A DNA stretch of 55,684 nt from Acinetobacter sp. ANC 4862 (GTDB lineage Bacteria > Pseudomonadota > Gammaproteobacteria > Pseudomonadales > Moraxellaceae): the NCBI RefSeq assembly GCF_004336635.1, contig NZ_SJXH01000021.1, positions 1 through 55,684 of the forward strand, read 5' to 3'. Under the pieces are notes generated by a model. It did no database searches and was not told where the DNA came from. It saw only the letters and a list, made by a program, of their open reading frames with translations. Positions 17,616 to 26,417 of this stretch are shown piece by piece (position 1 is the stretch's first letter; every line of letters begins with the position of its first letter). The translations under genes were made by a program, and so were the position numbers.

Positions 17616-18596
17616 TTATTTTAGTTGCTCACCTTTCAGTGTCACACGATCAAAACTATACACATGTGCAAAAGGACTCTCAACGCACCGTCCCACTAAA
17701 GGCATCTTTTGATCTGGTTTCCCACTCTTTAAGAGGACATCAGAAGCACATATCGGGCATGTACCTTTAAACTTTGTCACCCGAGTAATTTGATTTCTCT
17801 CTTTATCCCGATACATTTCAAGATCAGCATGATCTTCAGCGAATGAAATAAAACTCATAGGGGCTTTAATTACACGATGCTCTGGTAAATTCCATAACGG
17901 AATTGCCCAGTACTTAAACATAATAAATGAAAAGAAAATCAGACAACTAATCCAAAATAAGTCCAACGATGTAAAAGATTGTTCATCACTAACTAATACC
18001 AATGAAAAAATAAAAACATAAATAGCCCAGCCAATCACACTACCAAAGAGTACGGTAATCATTACCAGTCCTCTCAAGCTCTTATTTTGTAACTCGCCAT
18101 TTTTAAAAATGAATTTATAAAACCACGACAGTTGAATGTCGGCAGGATTATTTCGCTCATAATGAACAATATTATCTTCAGGACTCTGATTATCTTCATC
18201 AACTTTAGCTGTAATTTTTTTTATTTCCAACCAATATATTCGCTCATTCCCCTTCCCACCCTTAGTATCATTTGTATTTACAAATGGGATGTATCCAAGC
18301 TCATCAAACACTGCACTGTGCCGGTGAATAACACACTTTAAAAAATCATTTAATCGTGAGTCATTGATCCATTTTCCAAGTTCTTTAGAATCCATTCTTT
18401 CCGCTGACAATTTTCCATCAACAGCAACTTTCAATTGCTGCCTGGAGTAAGTAACTTTCTCTTCAAAACCACTCTCATAACTCTCAATTGTTTTTTCAAA
18501 TAACACCTTTAAACAATCATACGCCCTGTTGATCGTAGGCTGGTTCACTAGTAAACCATAAAATAATTTTAGTACTTTTATTTCTATTTCAGTCAC
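17616..18596 (-). CDS. Hypothetical membrane protein with a Cys-rich C-terminal domain
   Basis: 326 residues. The N-terminal ~165 residues look soluble and helical (ESGFEEKVTYSRQQLKVA, RLNDFLKCVIHRHSAVFDEL). Two membrane helices lie at about 175-202 (LVMITVLFGSVIGWAIYVF) and 211-235 (LDLFWISCLIFFSFIMFKYW). The C-terminal part has CPIC (280-283), Cys304 and His311, a likely metal-binding knuckle. I do not recognise the family. It is on the same strand as the NUDIX-helicase pair, about 240 bp upstream, and divergent from the CoiA-like gene. The gap 17376-17615 shows no convincing gene. Confidence 0.7.
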   Translation of the reverse strand: MTEIEIKVLKLFYGLLVNQPTINRAYDCLKVLFEKTIESYESGFEEKVTYSRQQLKVAVDGKLSAERMDSKELGKWINDSRLNDFLKCVIHRHSAVFDELGYIPFVNTNDTKGGKGNERIYWLEIKKITAKVDEDNQSPEDNIVHYERNNPADIQLSWFYKFIFKNGELQNKSLRGLVMITVLFGSVIGWAIYVFIFSLVLVSDEQSFTSLDLFWISCLIFFSFIMFKYWAIPLWNLPEHRVIKAPMSFISFAEDHADLEMYRDKERNQITRVTKFKGTCPICASDVLLKSGKPDQKMPLVGRCVESPFAHVYSFDRVTLKGEQLK

Positions 18597-18613
18597 TTAT
18601 ACACCCCACTTAC

Positions 18614-18636
18614 CCGTATTACCCCTGTTAATACGG
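18614..18636. promoter_or_regulatory. Inverted repeat in a divergent promoter region
   Basis: CCGTATTA and TAATACGG, separated by 7 bp, form a perfect 8-bp palindrome. It lies in the 105-bp region between two divergent genes, so it is a candidate operator rather than a terminator (no T-tract). Confidence 0.4.
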
Positions 18637-18701
18637 TGTTTTAGCGATTAAATCACAGTCATAGTAGAAGAGTAAATTAACTTGCTAAAGGATTTGTACT
18701 C

Positions 18702-19601
18702 ATGACTATGTATGTTGCTCTCAATGAAAATAATAATCTGGTCCAAATAGAAAATGTTGAACGTGGCTTAGCATGTAAATGTACTTGTTTTGAATGCGGT
18801 GAAACTGTCATTGCACGCAAAGGTGATATCAAAGAGCATCATTTTGCACATGCCAGCAATAAGGAAAGCTGCAACATTAATCCAGAATCTGTACTACACA
18901 AATACGCCAAAGAAGTCATTTTAGAATCTATGGGTTTAATGCTTCCTGCGGTCCCAAATACTGAAGACAATGAAGCTGCATGGTGGACATTTGACAAAAT
19001 TATTCCTGAATTTCACTTAGGGTTAATTCGTCCTGATTTAGCCTGTTATTACAATGATGAACCAATATTTATTGAAATTGCTGTCACACATTTTATTGAT
19101 GAGAATAAACTTAAGATCATTGAATCAATGAACGTTAATACCTTAGAGATTGATTTATCGAGCTTATTACAGGCTGAACTTGTAATACCAAGTGAACAAG
19201 CAAAGAAACTGATCCTTGAAAGTCTGGATCATAAAAGTTGGCTTTATCCTCAAGCCCCTAAAGTGATTAAAAATGGAGTTGAAGGGAAAATATCTAAAAA
19301 TCCACTTGAAGTAACTGAACAACTCGCAACAAACACGACTCCTAATGTTTCATCTTGGGAAGATTATCAATTTACCATCAATGGAATATGGGTACGTGCT
19401 CGCAAATTTTCGAGTGGAATGCTATCCGTGAATTGTATTTACAACCCCGAAATCATTGCAATTCTAAAGCAATGGCGGAATGAAGGTGGTGGCCGTTTTG
19501 ATCAAAAATATCGTTCATGGAACTATTGGCAACCGTTCTCTGCTACCGTCTTAGAAAGGTTAGAACAAATGCACACACCCAAAGATATAAAGCACTACTA
19601 A
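18702..19601 (+). CDS. CoiA-like competence/nuclease family protein
   Basis: 299 residues. The N-terminus has a zinc-knuckle CxxC...HxxH layout: Cys29 and Cys32 in CTCFECGE, His47 and His50 in HHFAH. This is the CoiA-like start. The central part has a PD-(D/E)xK-like nuclease core with RPD (Asp112) and FIEIAVTH (Glu125), although the usual Lys of ExK is Ala here. The C-terminal ~90 residues (EDYQFTINGIWVRARKF, RSWNYWQPFSATVLE) look like a separate DNA-binding or recognition module. CoiA relatives occur in competence and in defence islands. A start two codons later (MYVAL) is also possible. Confidence 0.78.
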   Translation: MTMYVALNENNNLVQIENVERGLACKCTCFECGETVIARKGDIKEHHFAHASNKESCNINPESVLHKYAKEVILESMGLMLPAVPNTEDNEAAWWTFDKIIPEFHLGLIRPDLACYYNDEPIFIEIAVTHFIDENKLKIIESMNVNTLEIDLSSLLQAELVIPSEQAKKLILESLDHKSWLYPQAPKVIKNGVEGKISKNPLEVTEQLATNTTPNVSSWEDYQFTINGIWVRARKFSSGMLSVNCIYNPEIIAILKQWRNEGGGRFDQKYRSWNYWQPFSATVLERLEQMHTPKDIKHY

Positions 19602-19617
19602 GGTGCTTTATATCTTT
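19581..19617. terminator. Rho-independent terminator
   Basis: Perfect 15-bp stem AAAGATATAAAGCAC / GTGCTTTATATCTTT. It contains the stop codon of the CoiA-like gene in its loop and lies before the convergent HNH gene. Confidence 0.85.
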
Positions 19618-19660
19618 ATTACATTCAAATACTTAAATATATCTATTGAAAATCAATTCT

Positions 19661-20722
19661 TTAATACACTTGGGCTAATATCTTTTTATCTTTTCCACCC
19701 AACCAGACTAAATACTCATTCTCTATTGCCTGCTTATACGCCCAGTCGGCAACCCGATGCGAACGTTGCAGATCGGTTAGAAAACCTAATTGAGAAATCT
19801 CTCGTGTAATGGCTTGATCATGCAGATGATTACGTTCTCTCCATTGATCTAGGAATTGCTCGGACGCCAAATAATTACTTTTTTGTGAGTTGCATTTTTC
19901 ATCCGCCAGGACAAAGTTATGTCCGGTATCGGCAGGATATAGAGACCATGGAATAAAGTGATCCACGGCATATTTTGAATTTTTTAGGCTTTTGCCACAA
20001 TAAAAACACTGGCATTGCTGTAAATCAATCAGAAAGTCCGCGACCAGCCCCAGTTGATTGCGACTTGGGGCAAACATGAATTCATCCAAGTCAGGCAAAC
20101 CATCTAAGACAACAAGATTTTGTTTATTCAGTCGAACAAAGTCAATCCAGCGTTTCTGACACAACTCTTCAATGATTTCACTAAATTGTCTTAAGCAATA
20201 CATCACCTTGGGCAACAGCTTGAGGGACTGCTTGGAATCTTCAAGATTATAGAGAAATTCTACGGTTTGACCATTTAAATTCTGCAAATATACTACCGGC
20301 ATTTGCTTTACCGTTGTCGCAACAGTTCGCTTCAGCCTGTTCCAGTAAGGTACATCCTTTCTCAACGCGGCCAAGGTCTTGAATTGTTGCTGTGCATTCT
20401 GAATTTCACTGATGATCTTTGCCTGCTTACCAGTGCTTTGATGAATAGTAAAAGGCTCGTACTGGTTAAACTGAAACGGCAGTGACTGTTTCCAGTACAG
20501 GTCAATAAACTTTTCCGCAATATCCTGATATTCCAAATGCAAGGCAGCACCGGTATCTTGACCCTGTTCAATCGCCAGACGCGTGATACTTATCAGCAAA
20601 GCAAACTTATATGTCGAAGTAAAAGTCCCTGACTGCAATATCTGCTGAATATGCTTCAAGAATTTCAGCTGCTCGTTGGGTGTAGGTTTATTATTTTCTA
20701 TAAAGCAATCATCCTGCCACAT
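19661..20722 (-). CDS. HNH endonuclease
   Basis: 353 residues. The nuclease motif is at the C-terminus: CFYCGK (Cys239, Cys242), YAVDHFIPWS (Asp254-His255) and a final NFVLADEKCNSQKSN (Asn269, Cys277, Asn278), a complete zinc-bound HNH finger. The N-terminal ~200 residues are helical and of no family I recognise; they may determine targeting. The start overlaps the end of the methyltransferase/GIY-YIG gene by 14 bases, so the pair is one operon. Together they look like a modification and cleavage system, but substrate and roles are untested. Confidence 0.9.
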   Translation of the reverse strand: MWQDDCFIENNKPTPNEQLKFLKHIQQILQSGTFTSTYKFALLISITRLAIEQGQDTGAALHLEYQDIAEKFIDLYWKQSLPFQFNQYEPFTIHQSTGKQAKIISEIQNAQQQFKTLAALRKDVPYWNRLKRTVATTVKQMPVVYLQNLNGQTVEFLYNLEDSKQSLKLLPKVMYCLRQFSEIIEELCQKRWIDFVRLNKQNLVVLDGLPDLDEFMFAPSRNQLGLVADFLIDLQQCQCFYCGKSLKNSKYAVDHFIPWSLYPADTGHNFVLADEKCNSQKSNYLASEQFLDQWRERNHLHDQAITREISQLGFLTDLQRSHRVADWAYKQAIENEYLVWLGGKDKKILAQVY

Positions 20723-21908
20723 GTTGAAGCTTCACCTGTCTTTGTAATCCTGCTTCCGTAGCGATTTCCATCATTTTCGCACTTTGAATGGCTTTTTTAC
20801 GCATAGCTGAAAGGATTTCTTTAAACTCGTGCTGATTACCTTTCAAATTGAGTGGCAGTATCGTTTGTTCAAAAACCTTTTCCTCAACATTCCAAGGTTC
20901 TTCACAAATTATCCAGGACACATACGCATTATCTTCAAGCCATGCATCCAGCCATTGTTCACCTGAATGCGTAAAAGTCATGCGATTACCTGACCCTACT
21001 CTTCTAAGCGGATACCCACTCATCTCAGCCAGAAGTATGCCCAATGTTCGTCTTAGCGTTGAACCTTCTGCGTTACCTGCAAAGTGTGTTTTAAGCCGTA
21101 TTCTCAAGTTTGATTTACTATTTGGTTTGGTCTTCTTGTCAGGAGATATGCCAACATACAACAAAGTATATTCTTGATACGTTATACAGTTTTTTGTTGG
21201 GATTCCCGGTGGATTTTTTTTGAACCACCAGAAATAAATCCCGTGTTCTGCAGGAATCAAAGAGGGCTCTTTCATTAACTCGGCACGATTGTATAAACGC
21301 TGCGGGTAATAATCAAAAGCATGTAATTGCTTTTTCCATATTACGTTGATCCACTCTTCTGTACGGTCTGGACGTTTATCTACAGTAATCCATTGCTGTA
21401 ACAGTAAAGCCTGATCTATTTGTTTGAGTAAGTCGTAAGCTTGCTGCTCATTCAAGTCAGTAAAGCTGCGCCCTTCTTTCTCACGGTCTGTATCGCCATA
21501 TTTAAAAGACATGTAACACACACCATTTAGCTTTAATGCTTTAAATATGCGCGCCAGCACTTCAGTCAGGCGATCTCTTTCACAGTGCAAAAGAGAAGCA
21601 CAGGCCCAAATCCCATCATACTTAGCTACTTCATTCAGCTCATAAAAACTTTGCTGACGTACCTCGATGCCTGTCAGCTCTCTCGCCTTTTCAACCAGCT
21701 CGGCAGAATAATCAATTGCCTCAACTTGATAGCCTTTTTTCTTAAATGCCAAAGTGTCCCGCCCCGAGCCACAGCCCAAATCCAGGATCAATGCCTGTTC
21801 GGGCAAATATCTTAGAAATGGTGCGTAAAGACTTTCCATCTCAACCTGATAGGTATTTTCAAAAAATGCTTGAGCATGCTGATTGTAATAATTTGATGTT
21901 TGATTCAT
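20709..21908 (-). CDS. Fusion of SAM methyltransferase and GIY-YIG nuclease
   Basis: 399 residues. Residues 1-195 are a class I methyltransferase with motif I LDLGCGSGRD (42-51), the acidic motif II EAIDYSAEL and LLHCERD; it looks like a small-molecule/TehB-type fold rather than a standard DNA methyltransferase, because no NPPY or PC motif is visible. Residues 220-370 are a GIY-YIG domain: GIY (223-225), YVGIS (251-255), then AGNAEGSTLRRTLG, RRVGSGNRM and the conserved Glu region EEPWNVEEKV (338-346). The downstream HNH gene overlaps it. The fusion is unusual; both modules appear intact. A degenerate relative of the first domain lies at 22955-23237. Confidence 0.86.
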   Translation of the reverse strand: MNQTSNYYNQHAQAFFENTYQVEMESLYAPFLRYLPEQALILDLGCGSGRDTLAFKKKGYQVEAIDYSAELVEKARELTGIEVRQQSFYELNEVAKYDGIWACASLLHCERDRLTEVLARIFKALKLNGVCYMSFKYGDTDREKEGRSFTDLNEQQAYDLLKQIDQALLLQQWITVDKRPDRTEEWINVIWKKQLHAFDYYPQRLYNRAELMKEPSLIPAEHGIYFWWFKKNPPGIPTKNCITYQEYTLLYVGISPDKKTKPNSKSNLRIRLKTHFAGNAEGSTLRRTLGILLAEMSGYPLRRVGSGNRMTFTHSGEQWLDAWLEDNAYVSWIICEEPWNVEEKVFEQTILPLNLKGNQHEFKEILSAMRKKAIQSAKMMEIATEAGLQRQVKLQHVAG

Positions 21909-22059
21909 TGTCTAAAAGCCAATATCTTATGTTAAAGAACATACTGATATTTCACTAGATAAGTCAAATGATCAGTCCTATGAATGAATCAAACTCTTAT
22001 TTCACTGTATCCGGACAACTGAGATAGAAACCAAACTGGTTCTTGTAAATGGAAAAAAT

Positions 22060-22389
22060 ATGGGCTTCAAATTTCGCAAGAGTATTAAAATATTACCTGG
22101 ATTAAAAATCAATCTGACGCATAAAGGCATTAGTAGCGCGAGCATTGGCAAACCTGGTGCTTCTTTAAATATTGGCAAAAAAGGCACCCGAACCAGCGTT
22201 GGTATTCCTGGCACAGGCCTATCCTATTCAAAACACCAGCCCTATAAGAACAGAGCTGGCAACCAAGAGAATCCTGTTCAGGAACAACAACCGTTCTATA
22301 CATCACATACTGAGCAACCCAAATCGAATGTCTGGATTTGGGGGATTTTTGGATTATTTTGTTTTATTGTCGGGGCAATTATTTTTTGA
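22060..22389 (+). CDS. DUF4236-domain membrane-anchored protein
   Basis: 109 residues. The N-terminal ~60 residues are the beta-strand-rich DUF4236 unit (FRKSIKILPGLKINLTHKG, ASLNIGKKGTRTSVGIPGTG). A polar linker of ~35 residues follows. The end is one hydrophobic helix (WIWGIFGLFCFIVGAIIF), probably a tail anchor. Such proteins are widespread and have no established function. The gene stands alone between convergent and divergent neighbours. Confidence 0.85.
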   Translation: MGFKFRKSIKILPGLKINLTHKGISSASIGKPGASLNIGKKGTRTSVGIPGTGLSYSKHQPYKNRAGNQENPVQEQQPFYTSHTEQPKSNVWIWGIFGLFCFIVGAIIF

Positions 22390-22488
22390 ATTTAGCCATT
22401 CTTTGTACCCCATAATATCCACTGCTAGGCAAAATTTAATTCATTCATTACTATGGACGGATGTTAAATACAATAAAGGCTGCCGCTG

Positions 22489-22803
22489 ATGTCTGATAAT
22501 GACAGTACTCTGGATTATGATGAAAATGATTTAATCGACTCTCCCTTATCTCAAGTTTTACAAGAGGATAATGAGCAAATTGAAATTCTAATTTATCGAT
22601 TACCTGATAGTGACTGGACACTGGAAGTGGTAAACCAAAATGGTACTTCTACGGTATGGGATGAAACATTCCCGTCAGATCAGGAAGCTCTATCTGTCGC
22701 TTTAGATGGAATTAAAGCCGCAGGCGGTATTCAAGCCTTTTCCGAACTCAGTGACCTCGAAGCAAAGAACAATATTTTTCCTGAATCCCTTACTCGCCAT
22801 TAA
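22489..22803 (+). CDS. Acidic hypothetical protein
   Basis: 104 residues, strongly acidic N-terminus (DNDSTLDYDENDLIDS), then a beta-rich region (EILIYRLPDSDWTLEVVNQNGTSTVW). No family recognised; frame and codon use look like a real gene. It follows the DUF4236 gene by 100 bp on the same strand. Acidic small proteins in islands can be DNA mimics or regulators, which is only a possibility here. Confidence 0.6.
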   Translation: MSDNDSTLDYDENDLIDSPLSQVLQEDNEQIEILIYRLPDSDWTLEVVNQNGTSTVWDETFPSDQEALSVALDGIKAAGGIQAFSELSDLEAKNNIFPESLTRH

Positions 22804-22954
22804 AAATGAAGCTGCTGGCTTGGATCTGAATCAGTATTTTCTGGATTCTTAGAACCTGTCGCGATGATAGGTTCACTTCAACCCAAACCCATCTAAGGTT
22901 GAGGGGTCAAAATTTTCATCAAACATAAACTCATCTGCTCGCTTTTTTTTAATG

Positions 22955-23237
22955 TCAAGGCCGAATCTGCGACGCAGAAAAACTCAACTGATTAACCTTA
23001 ACTCCTGTGAGCTCTCGCACCTTAACTACCAGCTCAGCCGAATCATCTATTACATCAACTTGATACCCTCTATTTTTGAAATACAAAGTGTCACCACCCG
23101 ACCCACAGCCCAAGTACAAAATCTTTAATTGTGTAGGTAAATACTTAAAAAGGTTCGTACAAACTCTGCATGTCAACTCGGTATGTATTATCAAAAAAAA
23201 TTTGAGCATTATTATTGTAATAATCAGCTGTACTCAT
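22955..23237 (-). pseudogene. Degenerate copy of the methyltransferase domain (N-terminal part)
   Basis: The minus strand from ATG 23235-23237 encodes STADYYNNNAQIFFDNTYRV, close to the start of the intact fusion protein. A one-base deletion after YEPF breaks the frame. The other frame continues with KYLPTQLKILYLGCGSGGD, VIDDSAELVVKVRELTG, then VKVNQLSF, and stops at 22955. It is therefore a truncated, frameshifted relative of the 20709-21908 gene. The GIY-YIG part is absent. It lies directly before the recombinase trio. Confidence 0.85.
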
Positions 23238-23340
23238 CCCTAACCTATTCATTCTAATCAGCTATGTGAACATCATAATAGAAACATGATATTTTTTGCC
23301 AACTCACAAATATAGCTAACTAATAGTGAGTATCCACTCG

Positions 23341-23406
23341 AGGAGGAAAATTTGAAACTTTCAATAATAAATAAACTTTAAAAACAAGAAAAAAATGATG
23401 CCTCCT
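23341..23406 (+). promoter_or_regulatory. Shine-Dalgarno with nine-codon leader and complementary downstream hexamer
   Basis: A perfect AGGAGG (23341-23346) is followed by a TTG start (23352) and nine codons (LKLSIINKL if TTG is read as Leu) ending in TAA at 23379-23381. CCTCCT at 23401-23406 is complementary to the AGGAGG. It lies 130 bp before the first gene of the trio. It may be a leader that controls the trio, or a relic of a lost gene. The evidence is only this arrangement. Confidence 0.35.
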
Positions 23407-23469
23407 GCCATATTCAAAAACTCTAAATATACGTGAATATTACTGTATTATTTTTATTCAATAGCACAC

Positions 23470-24144
23470 ATGGATTTGACATCTGAACTACTTTTAAAGT
23501 TTCCAGCAACACGGATAAGTACTCTAAAAAATTTCAAAAAAAGCAGAATCATCATTCATCCACGTGCTTATGGTTTCAACCTGTGCTACTTAAATATGTT
23601 TAAAAGTCTCGCTGCAGATTTAGATATTTCTAATCGTATAAAAGAGCTCCATGTGTGGAAAACCTCAGAATTTGATGGCTACACCATTCTCAATAATATT
23701 CAATTATATATTAGCTATTTAAAGCAGGATATTAAGGAGGTTTCGTTAGTTATTCATCAACAACCAAATTTTTCAGATGAGGAATTAGCATTTCTCATAG
23801 AGTTATGCAGTCGTGAATTTATTCAATTCATCAAAACTTCAAAATTTGATATTCGGTCGTTAAATCCACGAAAAACATTGCATTTAATTAACACACATCT
23901 TTCACGTCAAACACTATTAACCATTAACAAAGAATCATCTTTAAAGCCACATCATCAAATGAGTCTGGAATTGCTAGCACAACTACTTTCATGTTCACGA
24001 AATCAACTGAATCAGCGGATTAAAAATATTAATCAACAGCGCACACATATTATTAATGAATTATCACTCAACAGCAGATGTGTAAAAGAACTCGTTGATC
24101 ACTCTGATAGTTGCCTAAGTACAGAAAAAATTTGGAGATCATAG
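23470..24144 (+). CDS. Small first protein of a three-gene recombinase unit
   Basis: 224 residues with no family I can name. Sequence is mixed helical; the C-terminal part (MSLELLAQLLSCSRNQLNQRIKN, about 166-190) looks like a helix-turn-helix that could bind DNA. The start ATG (23470) lacks a strong ribosome site. The stop TAG (24142-24144) shares one base with a GTG that opens the next gene, with GGAG at 24134. This tight coupling makes it a component of the same complex or element. It could correspond to the small member of known recombinase trios (for example GmtX of the Gamma-Mobile-Trio), but this has not been tested. Confidence 0.7.
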   Translation: MDLTSELLLKFPATRISTLKNFKKSRIIIHPRAYGFNLCYLNMFKSLAADLDISNRIKELHVWKTSEFDGYTILNNIQLYISYLKQDIKEVSLVIHQQPNFSDEELAFLIELCSREFIQFIKTSKFDIRSLNPRKTLHLINTHLSRQTLLTINKESSLKPHHQMSLELLAQLLSCSRNQLNQRIKNINQQRTHIINELSLNSRCVKELVDHSDSCLSTEKIWRS

Positions 24145-26417
24145 TGTCGAACGATCTAAACGAGCATATTGATTTGCCAGTTATTTCATTGCAAAAAATG
24201 CTTGAAAAACTGTTTGGCGATGAGCAATTTGAGCGTGCCAAACATATTAATTTTGTGGCTAAACTATTGTTTTCTCAACAGACTGACAATTTTTTGGTTG
24301 GTCTCAATCTCGATTACTTTGATATCGATGTAGAGTTTGATTCGCAGCTGCCGACACCACCGGTAATCGCTTTCACTAAAAAAGTTAAGATTAGTGATTT
24401 ACTCATTACGTCATATATCAATTCAATTGCGCAATTACCTGAATCGCAGACGCATGCAAAAAATTGGAATATTCTAGTTTTGAAAGCGGCCATTTATTTA
24501 ATTGCTCTTCCTGAGCTCAAGCCAGATCTTTTTAAACAAGCACACACAGAACACTTCAATACCGTAAAGCGCTTATTTCAGCGTTTTAGAACTGCAAATA
24601 AAAACTTAGATACTGAAAAAAAATATCAAAATACAGAAGAGTATCAACGTCTCTGGAGTACCTATCTTCAAGATCCAACACAGAGCTTAGAACAATTTAT
24701 TCAACATCTGATCACATTAGATACGGATGAATTGCCTGAGTTTGATCGCAATCTACTCAATGATATTCGCATTACTTTTAACTACGTTTTAAAAAACAAA
24801 GCGAAGATTGCACGTGCAAGTATCGATACACAGCTTCAACATCAGTTTCTTGATGAAGAACAATTCATTGAAGAAAGTATCGAAATCAAAAAAGGGGGGA
24901 AATCTAAAGCACTAAATATAGAAACCTTAATTGATGAGCCTGTTGATCGACAGATAATTGTTGATCCAATTAACATTACACCACTCGCAGCACATTCAGA
25001 AACGAGTCAAAGCTATGTTCTACCGCTTGTTGCAAAACATATTCAACGCAAAGAACATTTACTCACGTCGAGTAGTTTTTTTCCGAATCCATCTAGCGTG
25101 AACCATCTACTGAAAAGACTTCATGTGGACTACTCTGAACATCAAAATAAAAGTGCTTTGATCCTAATGCTCGCATTTTTGACCGGTAATAGTGTGAATG
25201 AGTGGCTATATATACAAAGCAAGCGAGCTAAAAACTTAAATAACCGCCAAAAAATGATCAATAAAAATGATCAATTCTTCTTAAGCAGTAAATTTAATGT
25301 ATTTGAGAACCGTGATTTTGAGTATTCAGACAGCTTGCTCAATCAGACGATCTATTTAGACATTCCAATCCCTAATCTATTCATTGAGGATCTCCGCAAA
25401 ATGGATTCGGTTAGTTTCGATGATATACAACAATATTTACGCAAATTAAGACAAGAATTATTGATTCCAAAACTGTCTGTCGTAAAGGTGAGTTCTCTAC
25501 TGCATCATACGGTTCTTGCAAAAACAGGGAATAAACAACTCGCAGATTTAATCACAGGGATTGATGCCAATCAGTCATCATCTGTTTCTTATTGTCATCA
25601 GAATATCCTACGATTACATGCACAATATATTGATATTCTAAAATCACTTTGTGCAGATGTAGCAAGCACATATGAAAGCTGTGTACGTTCGCTCCCTGAT
25701 TCAATAACTCATTTTGGTAGTCGTAAAGCTCCAAAACCACAGGTCATTACAGAGATTTTTGCTGTATTGAAATTTAATATTTTTTCACAAGCCGAAGATG
25801 ATCTAATTTCAATCTTTAATCATTATAATATCTGGCTATGGCATATCCTCCTTCTTTTTACAGCAGCACGCCCCGTTGCTGAATTCCCTGGATTTCTTAA
25901 AAACTTTAATTTAAAACGCCAAATTTTGATGGTTTCTGACAAAGAAGTAGGCGGCCGTAATGGATTCGGACGCCTCATTCCGCTTTGTTCATTTTTAGTT
26001 GAAGAGATAAAAAAATTCCTTAAATTTTTAGAATATTTTTCGACTCAAATCATGATGAGTCATCCTGCTTTAAGTGATGTCATACAACAAATCAAAACGA
26101 GTAAGCTCCCCCTCTTAGGGATCATCCAAGATGATGAGTGGATACCGCTAAGCCCATCTTTAGTAAAAAACTTTCATCCCGAATTAGGTCTTGATCATGC
26201 TAACTGGCATCGCCACACAGCTCGTGCTTTTTTAACTCATAAAATTACCGAACCTGAGATTTTAGCTCTCTTTGGACATGAGCTCATGCAACAAGAAGTA
26301 GCACATCCTTTTTCCAGTTTATCCCTATCTCAATTTTCTAAAATTGCGAATGTTTTAGAGCAAATGAAAGATCAATTTAAAATTAGCGGGATTGAAGTAA
26401 ATGTCATCATTCAATAA
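24144..26417 (+). CDS. Large tyrosine-recombinase-like protein lacking the nucleophile
   Basis: 757 residues from the GTG at 24144, with GGAG upstream; a TTG at 24111 is an alternative but lies deep in the first gene. The N-terminal ~530 residues are unfamiliar. The C-terminal part is a recombinase catalytic domain: Arg576 in TAARPVAEF, Lys in MVSDKEVGGRN, HRHTARAF with Arg690 (Asn687 in the HxxR position) and FGH with His712. The segment where Tyr belongs reads VAHPFSSLS (Phe723) and there is no Tyr anywhere after His712. It is therefore probably a non-catalytic partner. It overlaps the next gene by 17 bases. Confidence 0.82.
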   Translation: MSNDLNEHIDLPVISLQKMLEKLFGDEQFERAKHINFVAKLLFSQQTDNFLVGLNLDYFDIDVEFDSQLPTPPVIAFTKKVKISDLLITSYINSIAQLPESQTHAKNWNILVLKAAIYLIALPELKPDLFKQAHTEHFNTVKRLFQRFRTANKNLDTEKKYQNTEEYQRLWSTYLQDPTQSLEQFIQHLITLDTDELPEFDRNLLNDIRITFNYVLKNKAKIARASIDTQLQHQFLDEEQFIEESIEIKKGGKSKALNIETLIDEPVDRQIIVDPINITPLAAHSETSQSYVLPLVAKHIQRKEHLLTSSSFFPNPSSVNHLLKRLHVDYSEHQNKSALILMLAFLTGNSVNEWLYIQSKRAKNLNNRQKMINKNDQFFLSSKFNVFENRDFEYSDSLLNQTIYLDIPIPNLFIEDLRKMDSVSFDDIQQYLRKLRQELLIPKLSVVKVSSLLHHTVLAKTGNKQLADLITGIDANQSSSVSYCHQNILRLHAQYIDILKSLCADVASTYESCVRSLPDSITHFGSRKAPKPQVITEIFAVLKFNIFSQAEDDLISIFNHYNIWLWHILLLFTAARPVAEFPGFLKNFNLKRQILMVSDKEVGGRNGFGRLIPLCSFLVEEIKKFLKFLEYFSTQIMMSHPALSDVIQQIKTSKLPLLGIIQDDEWIPLSPSLVKNFHPELGLDHANWHRHTARAFLTHKITEPEILALFGHELMQQEVAHPFSSLSLSQFSKIANVLEQMKDQFKISGIEVNVIIQ

